The position numbers and the translations under genes are program-made. Shown one piece after another: positions 37,773-45,279 of a stretch of DNA of 64,000 nucleotides (position 1 is its first letter; every line of letters begins with the position of its first letter). The notes beneath the pieces are model-generated. The model searched no databases and was not told the origin of the DNA. It saw nothing but the letters and a program-made list of their open reading frames with translations. Source of the stretch: Bacillus cytotoxicus (GTDB taxonomy: Bacteria; Bacillota; Bacilli; Bacillales; Bacillaceae_G); assembly GCF_023715645.1 (NCBI RefSeq), contig NZ_JAMBOP010000003.1, positions 124,001-188,000 on the forward strand, read 5' to 3'.

Positions 37773-39080
37773 TCAAACGGCGTTTTTTTCGGTACCGCCG
37801 CGCTTTTTTCCATTCTTACTGACATCTTGAAAGAGCCTGCTAAGCACTGAAACAGGATGTTGGAAAGTACAAAAGAGTGCGGTGTGTAATTTTGTGAGAT
37901 AGATTTGCACCATATAGGCACATTTCAATTCACTTGTTTCCTTCCGTTGCTTCTCCCACAAAAGCCTCCGCATCTGGTATGTAGTACTTGCCACCAAACA
38001 TAAGCGCAAGAGCTGGCCATATAAATGACACTGAAATCGTTCTAACTTCATTGGTTTGATTTCATGAATTTGAAAAATAGATTTCCATGTTTTAAACAGA
38101 ATTTCCACTTGCCACCGTAACGAGTAGAAGGCGTACACTTCTGTAGCTGGCAGTTTCTCTGAAGAAGTGTTGGTTACTAATAGATTTACTCTGCTCACAG
38201 CTTTCGGTATCTTCTTCTTCGTTTTCTTATGGTGTGCCAAACGTTTATTCCACTCACTTTGTGTCAGGCAGTATAAAACTAGCCTAGTTCGATGTTTGTA
38301 TTTCAATCCGATGTACACTTCTGGCAACTCTAGGGTTTCTCCTTCTTGTAAATCCTTCGTTAAAATTTCTATGATCCAATTCCCGTCTTCTCCTTTTTGA
38401 TATACTTGCGTGTTCCACCGAATCCTAGATATATAGTAAGCTCCACACGTTGTGATCTTGTCTAAATCACCAATATAATGATAACCAAGGTCACGGAGTG
38501 CGAGATCTCCAGCTTGTAGGGTCTTGGTTTGTTCTTGCCCACATTTTGCGTCGTTACTAGTGCCGTGATCTACCTCCATTTCTAGAAATTCTCCAGAGAG
38601 TAGCTCATACTCCAACTGAATCTTCACACCTGCTTCAGAACTGTTGCCCCCAGTTCCTTTATAGCTCTCAGCATAAGAAGCTGGCAATTGAAAGGATGTC
38701 GAGTCTAAAATGCGAATTCGTGAAAATCGACTAGATAATGCTGGAGTGGGACACACCCTTTGCTGGAAAACATGCAGAAACAACCCTTTGAGGAATGCTA
38801 CAGTTCGCTCATTCCAACGTTTATTGAGTGCCTCAGTTGAGATGCAAGTACCTGTGGCTTCGTTCAGTTTTGTACAAAGACTGGCTAAGGATTCAGAGCT
38901 GATTGTCTGACCAAGAAACACACAGAGTGATACAAGGTCCTGTGCCCGAAACTTTCGTTTTCGTTTAATCATACCTGTTTGATACGCAAATTCCTGTAAA
39001 TGATGAACAGAGAATTTATTTCGAAATTCTTCACCAAGTATGCGTAACTCTTCAATTAACATGCAATTGCTTGTAGACAT
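37773..39080 (-). CDS. IS231 transposase, C-terminus altered by a frameshift
   Basis: A 435-residue DDE transposase of the IS4 family. The first acid is Asp in RILDSTSFQLP, the second in LALRDLGYHY, and the third lies in the YREK signature YSLRWQVEILFKTWK (Y-2-R-3-E-6-K). IS231 transposases are usually about 478 residues. Here the frame ends EKNAV soon after an A7 run near 37786-37792, while the adjacent +1 frame continues with TPFEILGLLETSTAQL to 37721. One extra A in the run, or transcriptional slippage on it, would join them. The catalytic part is complete, so activity is possible but uncertain. Confidence 0.88.
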   Translation of the reverse strand: MSTSNCMLIEELRILGEEFRNKFSVHHLQEFAYQTGMIKRKRKFRAQDLVSLCVFLGQTISSESLASLCTKLNEATGTCISTEALNKRWNERTVAFLKGLFLHVFQQRVCPTPALSSRFSRIRILDSTSFQLPASYAESYKGTGGNSSEAGVKIQLEYELLSGEFLEMEVDHGTSNDAKCGQEQTKTLQAGDLALRDLGYHYIGDLDKITTCGAYYISRIRWNTQVYQKGEDGNWIIEILTKDLQEGETLELPEVYIGLKYKHRTRLVLYCLTQSEWNKRLAHHKKTKKKIPKAVSRVNLLVTNTSSEKLPATEVYAFYSLRWQVEILFKTWKSIFQIHEIKPMKLERFQCHLYGQLLRLCLVASTTYQMRRLLWEKQRKETSELKCAYMVQIYLTKLHTALFCTFQHPVSVLSRLFQDVSKNGKKRGGTEKNAV

Positions 39081-39130
39081 AAATTAGGACACCCTTTCAT
39101 GCAGTACTGCATGAAAGGGTGTCCTAATTT
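39081..39130 (-). promoter_or_regulatory. 50-bp perfect palindrome masking the transposase ribosome binding site
   Basis: Two perfect 25-base arms (AAATTAGGACACCC at one end, its complement at the other) lie immediately before the transposase ATG at 39080. The only Shine-Dalgarno-like sequence, AAAGGGTG, lies inside the stem. Transcripts entering from outside would fold and hide it, a known way to limit transposase expression in this IS family. Confidence 0.8.
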
Positions 39131-39166
39131 TGTTATTTTATGCATTTCCTTAAGTTGATGGCTATG

Positions 39167-39202
39167 GGGTTTTATATCGTTTTTTCAATTTGTATTTATA
39201 TG
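39167..39202 (+). repeat. bcr1-like repeat, copy 13 (right part) with duplicated target
   Basis: Begins with the target duplication GGGTTTTATAT (39167-39177) and continues ATCG, T6, CAATTTGTATTTATATGG. It completes copy 13 beyond the IS. From 39203 to 39442 the sequence is very AT-rich and I see no gene. Confidence 0.8.
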
Positions 39203-39442
39203 GTCACTTTTTTATATTTCACTTCATTTACTATTATAAAATATTTTTTACGATGAAAGTTATATTCACATTTTCCTTATATTCTCAAGGAATTTCTTCT
39301 CTTTTTTTCATCATTATGCATAAATATCATCATTTTATTATTATTCTATAAAATGTCACACTTTTCTTTCAGTTGACCCTCTATTTTTAATTTTGTATAC
39401 TTCCATCTAGCTAAGTTTGTTCGTTTTTGAACATAATTACCA

Positions 39443-39866
39443 TATAAATAAATCCAACTTAACTTTCCAACACACAAGTCGTCGCCATGCCAAGCAAAAA
39501 GTAACCTACTACTTTCTCTCTTTGTTTGAACATCGCAAGTGGTAGAAATAAGTACTGACCGCTTCTACTCATGGCCGGATGCTCAGGAAGAAAAAGTTTA
39601 TAACTACTCAGTCATACATTTCGTTGGAAGTTTTATCTTCATGATAGCATCTAGATTGCTGTCATGAAGATAAAAATGGCAATGCACCTCGCTACTGTTC
39701 TTTGTTTTAAAGCGTTGCGCGTGGCAGGAAAAGCAACTGACCGCTCCAACACGCGGCCAGTTGCTCTCGCCAACCTAAAAAGAAAGTAGTTTTCTTCCTT
39801 TTTTTTCATAGAGTGACTGAGTAGTTACAAAAGTTTCATGTCAGGTTTTTAATTTGGATTTATATA
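39443..39866 (+). repeat. bcr1-like repeat, copy 14, with a nested element
   Basis: The outer copy runs from AATCCAACTTAAC through AAGTCGTCGCCATGCC to GGATGCTC (39584) and resumes at ATGTCAGG (39838). About 250 bp is inserted between. It ends before the EamA gene's ribosome binding site. Confidence 0.75.
39592..39838 (+). mobile_element. Nested MITE-like element carrying a diverged bcr1-like core
   Basis: Terminal inverted repeats AAGTTTATAACTACTCAGTC (left) and, inverted, AACTTTTGTAACTACTCAGTC (right) flank about 250 bp with no coding capacity. Inside are a perfect 14-bp hairpin (TTTTATCTTCATGA arms, 39630-39676) and a second diverged repeat core (GCGCGTGGCAGGAAAAG, then CACGCGGCCAG). No transposase is present, so movement would need one in trans. 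Confidence 0.6.
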
Positions 39867-39887
39867 GAAAAGATCGGAGGGATATAG

Positions 39888-40796
39888 ATGCTTCGTTATT
39901 CATTACTCGTTTTATTAGGAGCATGTAGTTACGGTATTTTAGCAATATTTGTTAAATTCGCATACAGCGAAGGATTTACGCTTGGAGAAGTAATCGGAAG
40001 TCAATATATGTTCGGATGGCTCATTTTACTTGCGATTACATTATTATTTTCTAGACATCGCGTACCATTTAAACAAATGATTATTTTATTTATTGCGGGA
40101 ACATCAGCTAGTTTAACAGGTATTTTTTATTACGGCGCATTACAAACGGTCCCCGCTTCAATGGGGATTGTTTTGCTATTTCAATTCGTTTGGATCGGTA
40201 TTATCATTGAAGCAGTTGCAACGAAAACATTTCCTTCTAGAGAAAAATTGATTTCTGTACTTTTCTTGATTGCTGGAACGTTTCTTTCAAGTGGCTTACT
40301 TGAACAATCAGCAGGAGCAATTGACATGAAAGGAATTTTCCTCGGATTATTATCAGCGGTAGCATTTGCTTTTTATATTTTTGTGAGCGGAAGAGTAGCA
40401 GTAGAAGTTCCGGCATTGCCTCGTGGTGTAACGCTTATGGCAGGGGCATTAACATTAGTAATGATTGCTTTCCCACCCACATTTATATTTAACGGTACAC
40501 TTATAAATGGACTATGGAAATATGGGTTAGCATTAGGAACATTTAGTATTGTCATTCCGACTATTACTTTTACAATTGGAATTCCTAAAATCGGGTCTGG
40601 TTTAGCAACAATTTTAGGTGCTGCTGAGCTTCCAGTTACAACAATCATGTCAGTGCTTCTTTTAAAAGAAGCCGTACTAACTTCACAGTGGCTCGGAGTT
40701 ATCCTTATTCTTGTCGGCATTTTAATTCCACAAATTGCTTATACAATGCGCGGACGATATACAAGACAACATACACATAAAAAATTGGCAGCATAA
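39888..40796 (+). CDS. DMT-superfamily transporter (EamA)
   Basis: A 302-residue membrane protein with ten hydrophobic helices arranged as two EamA repeats (residues about 5-135 and 150-285), followed by a basic tail. EamA exporters handle amino acids and other metabolites; the substrate is unknown. CGGAGGGA lies 7 bases before the ATG at 39888, right after repeat copy 14. Confidence 0.9.
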   Translation: MLRYSLLVLLGACSYGILAIFVKFAYSEGFTLGEVIGSQYMFGWLILLAITLLFSRHRVPFKQMIILFIAGTSASLTGIFYYGALQTVPASMGIVLLFQFVWIGIIIEAVATKTFPSREKLISVLFLIAGTFLSSGLLEQSAGAIDMKGIFLGLLSAVAFAFYIFVSGRVAVEVPALPRGVTLMAGALTLVMIAFPPTFIFNGTLINGLWKYGLALGTFSIVIPTITFTIGIPKIGSGLATILGAAELPVTTIMSVLLLKEAVLTSQWLGVILILVGILIPQIAYTMRGRYTRQHTHKKLAA

Positions 40797-40800
40797 CAAA

Positions 40801-40920
40801 GGGGCTGTCTCAAAAGGGTAAGTTCCTCCAAAAGGTAAAAATAAAAACATTGATATATCAACGTTTCTAAAACAAAAAGGAGTTTCACATAGTCACAATT
40901 TCGACTTATGGGACAGCTCC
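40801..40920. mobile_element. 120-bp MITE-like element with IS1182-type ends
   Basis: GGGGCTGTCTCAAAAG (40801-40816) and, inverted, GGAGCTGTCCCATAAG (40905-40920) agree at 12-13 of 16 positions. Such ends are common in IS1182/IS5-type elements. The inside has no coding capacity. The outer stem with the T-run after it could also terminate the EamA transcript. Confidence 0.5.
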
Positions 40921-40935
40921 TTTTCCTATTCTACT

Positions 40936-40994
40936 GCTTTTATCCCGCTATTCGTGGGCAGTAAGACCCCCCACTGATGGAAGTTTCACTTTAT
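40936..40994. repeat. Intergenic repeat shared with 49738-49757
   Basis: TGATGGAAGTTTCACTTTAT (40975-40994) occurs inverted, identical over 20 bp, at 49738-49757. It is preceded here by TATCCCGCTATTCGTGGGC and AGTAAGACCCCCC, a block I associate with dispersed B. cereus repeats. It overlaps the stop codon of the permease gene. Confidence 0.5.
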
Positions 40995-42877
40995 CTCATA
41001 ATTTGCTTTTTCAATTGTGAAAAATAGCGACTTCTTAATAGTAAAAAGTAACATATATGAACGAGTAAAAATAGTCCAATGACGATTAGTGAAGACCGCA
41101 GAATTGGTGTTGCAAATTGCGTTTGCAATGCTGTAAGCGCGACACTCGTATGCAACACAGCTATCACAATCGGGATAAAGAATAACGCACCCATTTGCAC
41201 CGTTATAATTCGTTTCATGTCCTCTTCATCCATACCAAGTTTCAAAAGTGATTGATAATATTGTTTATCTGTTTCCAAATCGGTAAACAAACGGAAATAT
41301 AAAAAGCTTACGGCAGATAAATAAAAAATAACTCCAACAAACAACCCGATAAATAAAATAACGCTTGTCATTTTTTTAATCTGATTATACGTAATCACAC
41401 GTGATGAAAATTCATACTGCCCTTTTTGATTCAATTGGTTGTCTAACTGCTCTGCTACTTGCGTCGTTCCTTCCCAGCTCTTTACCGTATATCCTGTATA
41501 ACTCGCTGTTTTCTGCCCACCTGTAATCATCTGATCCATTTCATTAGATACAACAAAGATTTTTCCAGGAAAGGCACCGCCTGAAAAAATGTTCTGTTTC
41601 AACATCGAAGAAACATGAATTTGTTTCCCACTTTCTTTCAATGTTACGTTTTGTTCTTTAGAATAATCTACAACACTACTTTCCAGTTCAAAAGAAGGAA
41701 CGCGAACCGCTTTATTTCCCGCTAATGCCACAGTTTCATAGCCGAGCCGCTCTGCAAACTTATTATAATGATCCTGACTTATGATTACAGCTTGCGAATT
41801 GTTAGAAATAGATTGAAATTTCAACTGTGCACTTACCTTTTGGAAAATAACATGTTCCTTTTGAAACGAATTTTCAATTCCCTTTTCATATTGCGCTTTC
41901 TGCCCTTGATGTTCATTATATGTAATCAAACTAAATGCAAATGGAATGTTCTTCATCGATTCGCCCTTTTGCGTTTCTATAAAAGCAGCAAACGTTCCAA
42001 TGGCACAAAAGGCAACTGTCGACACAATCGTTACCATAAAAAACATACGGGCATTATCTTTCATGCGGTATGCTAACATCGAAAAGGATAATAAATTCGT
42101 TTTCTTCCAATAGAGAGGCTTCCATTTCTTTAAAAACTTTATAATAAATACACTAAGCTGCGTATATAAAAAATACGTGCCAATCATTACTATCGTTGCA
42201 ACGGGAAGTAATAAAAATGCGACAGCGCCAGGTTTTGCTGTTAAAGATAACATATACCCTATACCTATTAAAGTCGCTGCTATTATCGATAATAGAATAG
42301 AAGGTTTCGGTTCAGGTTTTGGCTTCTTATTTCCTTTTAATAACGCGATTACTTTTTTACTTTTCACAAATAAACTTGTTGTAAAAGCAACAATGAAAAA
42401 CAAAACTAAAAACACAACAGCTGTTAATTTCATTGCCTTCCACGGCATATAAAACGGCAAACTTTTCAATTCCATGACTGTACTTGCTAACAGAAAAAAT
42501 AACTTCCCAAATAAAAAACCAAAAGCGATACCACTAATGAGAGCACTTATACCAACAATCATATTTTCAAAGAAAATCATTCGTATCAATTGCCCATTTG
42601 TAATACCGTGAATTACAAAAATCCCGAACTCTTTATTTCTCATCTTTAAAAATGAGCTAACAGAATAGAAAATAAAGAAAAAAGAAAAGAAATAAATAAT
42701 ATACTCCGCAACAAGCATCCCTTGCTGAATGGCACCCTGTCCATTAATATCAGGATGGTAAATAAATAAAGCATATAAAAAGAAAATCATAACTGAAAAT
42801 GCACTGCTTAAAAAATAAGCGGCATACGCACGTATGTTTCGACTAACATTTTTAAACGCAAGTTGAGAAAATGTCAT
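40991..42877 (-). CDS. BceB-like ABC transporter permease (orphan)
   Basis: A 628-residue permease with about ten membrane helices in two FtsX-type blocks and a large extracellular domain (residues about 310-510) between helices 7 and 8. This is the BceB/YxdM architecture used in antimicrobial-peptide sensing and detoxification. Such permeases normally sit next to an ATPase gene (BceA) and a two-component system; none is present here. A 25-codon frame upstream may be what remains of a preceding gene. GGGAGGGGAAAG precedes the ATG at 42877. Confidence 0.88.
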   Translation of the reverse strand: MTFSQLAFKNVSRNIRAYAAYFLSSAFSVMIFFLYALFIYHPDINGQGAIQQGMLVAEYIIYFFSFFFIFYSVSSFLKMRNKEFGIFVIHGITNGQLIRMIFFENMIVGISALISGIAFGFLFGKLFFLLASTVMELKSLPFYMPWKAMKLTAVVFLVLFFIVAFTTSLFVKSKKVIALLKGNKKPKPEPKPSILLSIIAATLIGIGYMLSLTAKPGAVAFLLLPVATIVMIGTYFLYTQLSVFIIKFLKKWKPLYWKKTNLLSFSMLAYRMKDNARMFFMVTIVSTVAFCAIGTFAAFIETQKGESMKNIPFAFSLITYNEHQGQKAQYEKGIENSFQKEHVIFQKVSAQLKFQSISNNSQAVIISQDHYNKFAERLGYETVALAGNKAVRVPSFELESSVVDYSKEQNVTLKESGKQIHVSSMLKQNIFSGGAFPGKIFVVSNEMDQMITGGQKTASYTGYTVKSWEGTTQVAEQLDNQLNQKGQYEFSSRVITYNQIKKMTSVILFIGLFVGVIFYLSAVSFLYFRLFTDLETDKQYYQSLLKLGMDEEDMKRIITVQMGALFFIPIVIAVLHTSVALTALQTQFATPILRSSLIVIGLFLLVHICYFLLLRSRYFSQLKKQIMR

Positions 42878-42929
42878 CTTCTTTCCCCTCCCACGTTTTT
42901 TGTATTTTCATAAAAATAGGTATCATCAT
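42852..42929 (-). other. 25-codon frame overlapping the permease start
   Basis: ATG at 42929 has GAAGGAG 11 bases upstream, and the frame (MMIPIFMKIQKTWEGKED...) ends at 42852 inside the permease gene. It could be a leader peptide, a coupled minigene or a relic of the missing ATPase gene. Low certainty. Confidence 0.3.
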
Positions 42930-43045
42930 AAATATGACATCTCCTTCTTCTTTCTTCTTTTTCACTATAATAAAAAAAGAAAAAGGAAAACATCGAACTT
43001 TCTTACATATATTCGTACATTCTTACAGTTTTGTCATTTTTCTCA

Positions 43046-43942
43046 TCATTTTGTATATGTGTTCATTACCTTGCCTCTCGCTATTCTCAAAAACTCTTGT
43101 AATTCTGGGTTAATATTCGCTTTTCGGTATGCAACTGCTAGTTCCGCAACAATTGTAGAATCACGTATTTCTTTGTAGACAACTTCTGATTGATATAATT
43201 TATTTGCAGACACTGGTATTACCGTTATCCCAATCCCAGCAGCAACAAGTCCTATAACTGTTTGATATTCTGTCGCCTCTTGTACAATTTGCGGGCTAAA
43301 CCCTGCATCACGGCATAAAGAAAGAATATTATCATATAAAGTCGGCCAAACGTTTCGAGTAATGAAAACAAAAGATTCGTTTTGCAAGTCTTCAATATAT
43401 ATTGCTTGTTTATTCGCAAGCGGATGCGTTTTCGGTAAACAAAGCGTACAAGGAAGATGTTGCACTGTTTCTAACTGTAATAATTGACTTGTAATTGGCG
43501 GACGCAACATCCCGACATCGATTCGACTATCATGAAGCGCATCTACTTGTTCTGGTGTAGACAATTCATGTAGCACAACAGATACATTCGGAAATTTCTT
43601 GCGATATTCCCGAACAATTGGCGGCAAAATATCATACATCGCTGAACCAACAAACCCAATAGACAGCTCCCCGATTTCCCCTCTTTGCGCTCTCTTAGCA
43701 ACTTCGACGGCCTTATCAATTTGTATAAAAGCTTTTTTTACTTCTTTTAAAAACAATTCCCCTGCCTCTGTTAATTCTACTCTTCGTTTCGTTCTTGAAA
43801 ATAGTGTTACTCCCATCTCTTGTTCCAACTGTTGAATTTGTTGACTTAGTGGCGGTTGTGTCATCTGTAAACGAGCAGCTGCCCTACCAAAGTGAAGCTC
43901 TTCTGCTACAACAACAAAATATTGTAAATGCCGTAATTCCAT
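43046..43942 (-). CDS. LysR-family transcriptional regulator
   Basis: A 298-residue LysR regulator. The winged HTH at residues 1-60 is MELRHLQYFVVVAEELHFGRAA, then QPPLSQQIQQLEQEMG. A periplasmic-binding-like effector domain follows from about residue 90 (IGFVGSAMYDILPP). It resembles the CatR/BenM-like group. The ATG at 43942 has AAAGGATG 6 bases upstream. It reads toward the permease gene on the same strand; no divergent target gene is adjacent. Confidence 0.92.
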   Translation of the reverse strand: MELRHLQYFVVVAEELHFGRAAARLQMTQPPLSQQIQQLEQEMGVTLFSRTKRRVELTEAGELFLKEVKKAFIQIDKAVEVAKRAQRGEIGELSIGFVGSAMYDILPPIVREYRKKFPNVSVVLHELSTPEQVDALHDSRIDVGMLRPPITSQLLQLETVQHLPCTLCLPKTHPLANKQAIYIEDLQNESFVFITRNVWPTLYDNILSLCRDAGFSPQIVQEATEYQTVIGLVAAGIGITVIPVSANKLYQSEVVYKEIRDSTIVAELAVAYRKANINPELQEFLRIARGKVMNTYTK

Positions 43943-44047
43943 ATCAAACATCCTTTTTATTAATATATATAATAAATTAATAACACAAGAATTATATATT
44001 AGACAAATGTTTTTGAATAAACATTTGATTATTTATATTTATAATCA

Positions 44048-44252
44048 TAGCAAGTCTGTATATAAGTTTAAAAAAACTACATAAAACCCTTTTCTTTTGA
44101 GATAGACGAGAGCATCTGGCCGCGTATAGAAACGGTCAGATCCTTTTCCTACCACATGCCAGGTTTAAAACAACAAGAGAAAGCGAGTATATGTCATATT
44201 GCGTTCTGCATAGCAGCGACCTGTATGTCGAAAAATCAAAATAGATATATAG
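44048..44252 (-). repeat. bcr1-like repeat, copy 15 (full length)
   Basis: Minus orientation, from AAAACTACATAAAACCC to AGCAGCGACCTGTATGTCG. It lies in the 468-bp gap upstream of the LysR gene, which otherwise shows only a weak stem near 44280-44320. Confidence 0.85.
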
Positions 44253-44410
44253 TGTTTCAAAATTTATAAAAATAAAAGAAAACGTATACAAGAGTATTCT
44301 AATATACGTTTCTTTTCCCTCGAAAAAAAGAGGAAAAAACTTATAATCTATCGAATACTTCCTACAACTTCAAAGACGGCGCATTCCTAAAAACAGAAAG
44401 GAAGGATTCT

Positions 44411-44617
44411 GTGAAAATTTCTAAGTATGTTGTGGATTGTGTATTTTGTGAGAAAAATCGAGGAACAAGACAAGCAACTGTGACTATCGCTGCTTCTTCT
44501 AACACATTGGCAATTCAAAAAATAACTGAAGAATGTCAGCGACGTTTTGGGAAAACATTATTATTAAAGACAGAAGTTACAAAAGAAGAATTCATAACAG
44601 AAACCACAAAAAGCTGA
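44411..44617 (+). CDS. Small protein of unknown function
   Basis: A 68-residue protein, MKISKYVVDCVFCEKNRGTR at the start, with a single CxxC pair (Cys10, Cys13) and a basic centre. It starts with GTG after AAAGGAAGG (5 bases) and is closed by a strong terminator, which supports a real gene. I do not recognise a family. Confidence 0.65.
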   Translation: MKISKYVVDCVFCEKNRGTRQATVTIAASSNTLAIQKITEECQRRFGKTLLLKTEVTKEEFITETTKS

Positions 44618-44641
44618 CCAAAATGGTCAGCTTTTTGTTTT
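44607..44641 (+). terminator. Terminator of the 68-aa gene
   Basis: AAAAGCTGACCA pairs with TGGTCAGCTTTTT. It overlaps the last codons and stop. Confidence 0.85.
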
Positions 44642-44919
44642 CCGATCATACACAGAGAAAACATTTTCGTTTTCTTTCCATACATATTATTACACGAAAA
44701 TTAGGGGCATCCTCTATGAGATCGGAATCTTTCCATTATGTACGTTCCATAATGGATATCGAACAATATTTTCTGTATAATCTACAACAAATCATCCAGA
44801 AAAAGGGGAGTTTAGTTCGCATTTTAAAAAAAGGGATAGGGATAGGGATATTACCGGTAATACTTCAAACATTCGAACGTTACATCTATTATAATATAGT
44901 AATTTTCTTCATATCGGAA

Positions 44920-44956
44920 ATATGTATTACATATATAATTAATATGTAATACATAT
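44920..44956. repeat. 13-bp perfect inverted repeat
   Basis: ATATGTATTACAT (44920-44932) and ATGTAATACATAT (44944-44956) form a perfect inverted repeat with an 11-base AT spacer. It may be a regulator site or a MITE end. The stretch 44642-44919 has no convincing gene. Confidence 0.45.
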
Positions 44957-44961
44957 TAATC

Positions 44962-45155
44962 TCTTATTCAAAGATTAATAACCACCTCTCTTTTTAGAAG
45001 CGGGCGAGAGCAACTGGTCATGCATAGAATCGGTCAGGGCCTTGATCCTACCACATACGAGGTTTAAAACAAAGAAAAAAGCCGAGTGCGGATCATTTTG
45101 CATTCTACCTAACAGCGACTGTTATGTCTAAATTTTAAAATGAAATTATATAATA
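44962..45155 (-). repeat. bcr1-like repeat, copy 16
   Basis: Minus orientation. The left border is diverged (ATAACCACCTCTC), the hairpin block CTGGTCATGCATAGAATCGG is intact, and the right end reads CAGCGACTGTTATGTC. Confidence 0.75.
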
Positions 45156-45228
45156 AAGAGAATCATATGTGCACGATAAAACGTAAATCAATCTCCCTTC
45201 CATATTCAAGTTATTTATTATGTTTTTT

Positions 45229-45279
45229 AAGAAAAAGCCTTCTAAACCTTGTTTTCACAAGGCCTTTTGAAGGCTTACT
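45229..45279 (-). terminator. Terminator of the ABC exporter operon
   Basis: On the minus strand AAGCCTTC pairs with GAAGGCTTTTTC, with an inner CCTTG/CAAGG stem. It overlaps the last codons of the second ABC gene. Confidence 0.75.

Larger units (their letters stand above)
37596..39166 (-). mobile_element. IS231-type insertion sequence (IS4 family)
   Basis: A 1571-bp element. The 20-bp terminal inverted repeats are CATTGCCATCAACTTTAGAG on the left and, inverted, CATAGCCATCAACTTAAGGA on the right, matching the IS231 end pattern CATGCCCATCAACTTAAGAA that I recall. It is flanked by an 11-bp duplication, carries one transposase gene on the minus strand and sits inside repeat copy 13. It also holds an AGTGTCCCTGATGCC hairpin near its left end (37617-37656). 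Confidence 0.92.

Noticed and set aside
37780-37800. Programmed -1 frameshift on A AAA AAC in the transposase gene
   Set aside because: The heptamer is in the right phase, but the -1 frame meets a stop after five residues; the homologous C-terminus is in the +1 frame.
44533-44949. 138-aa frame after the 68-aa gene
   Set aside because: It overlaps the 68-aa gene in another frame, runs through its terminator, lacks a ribosome binding site and has AT-driven composition.
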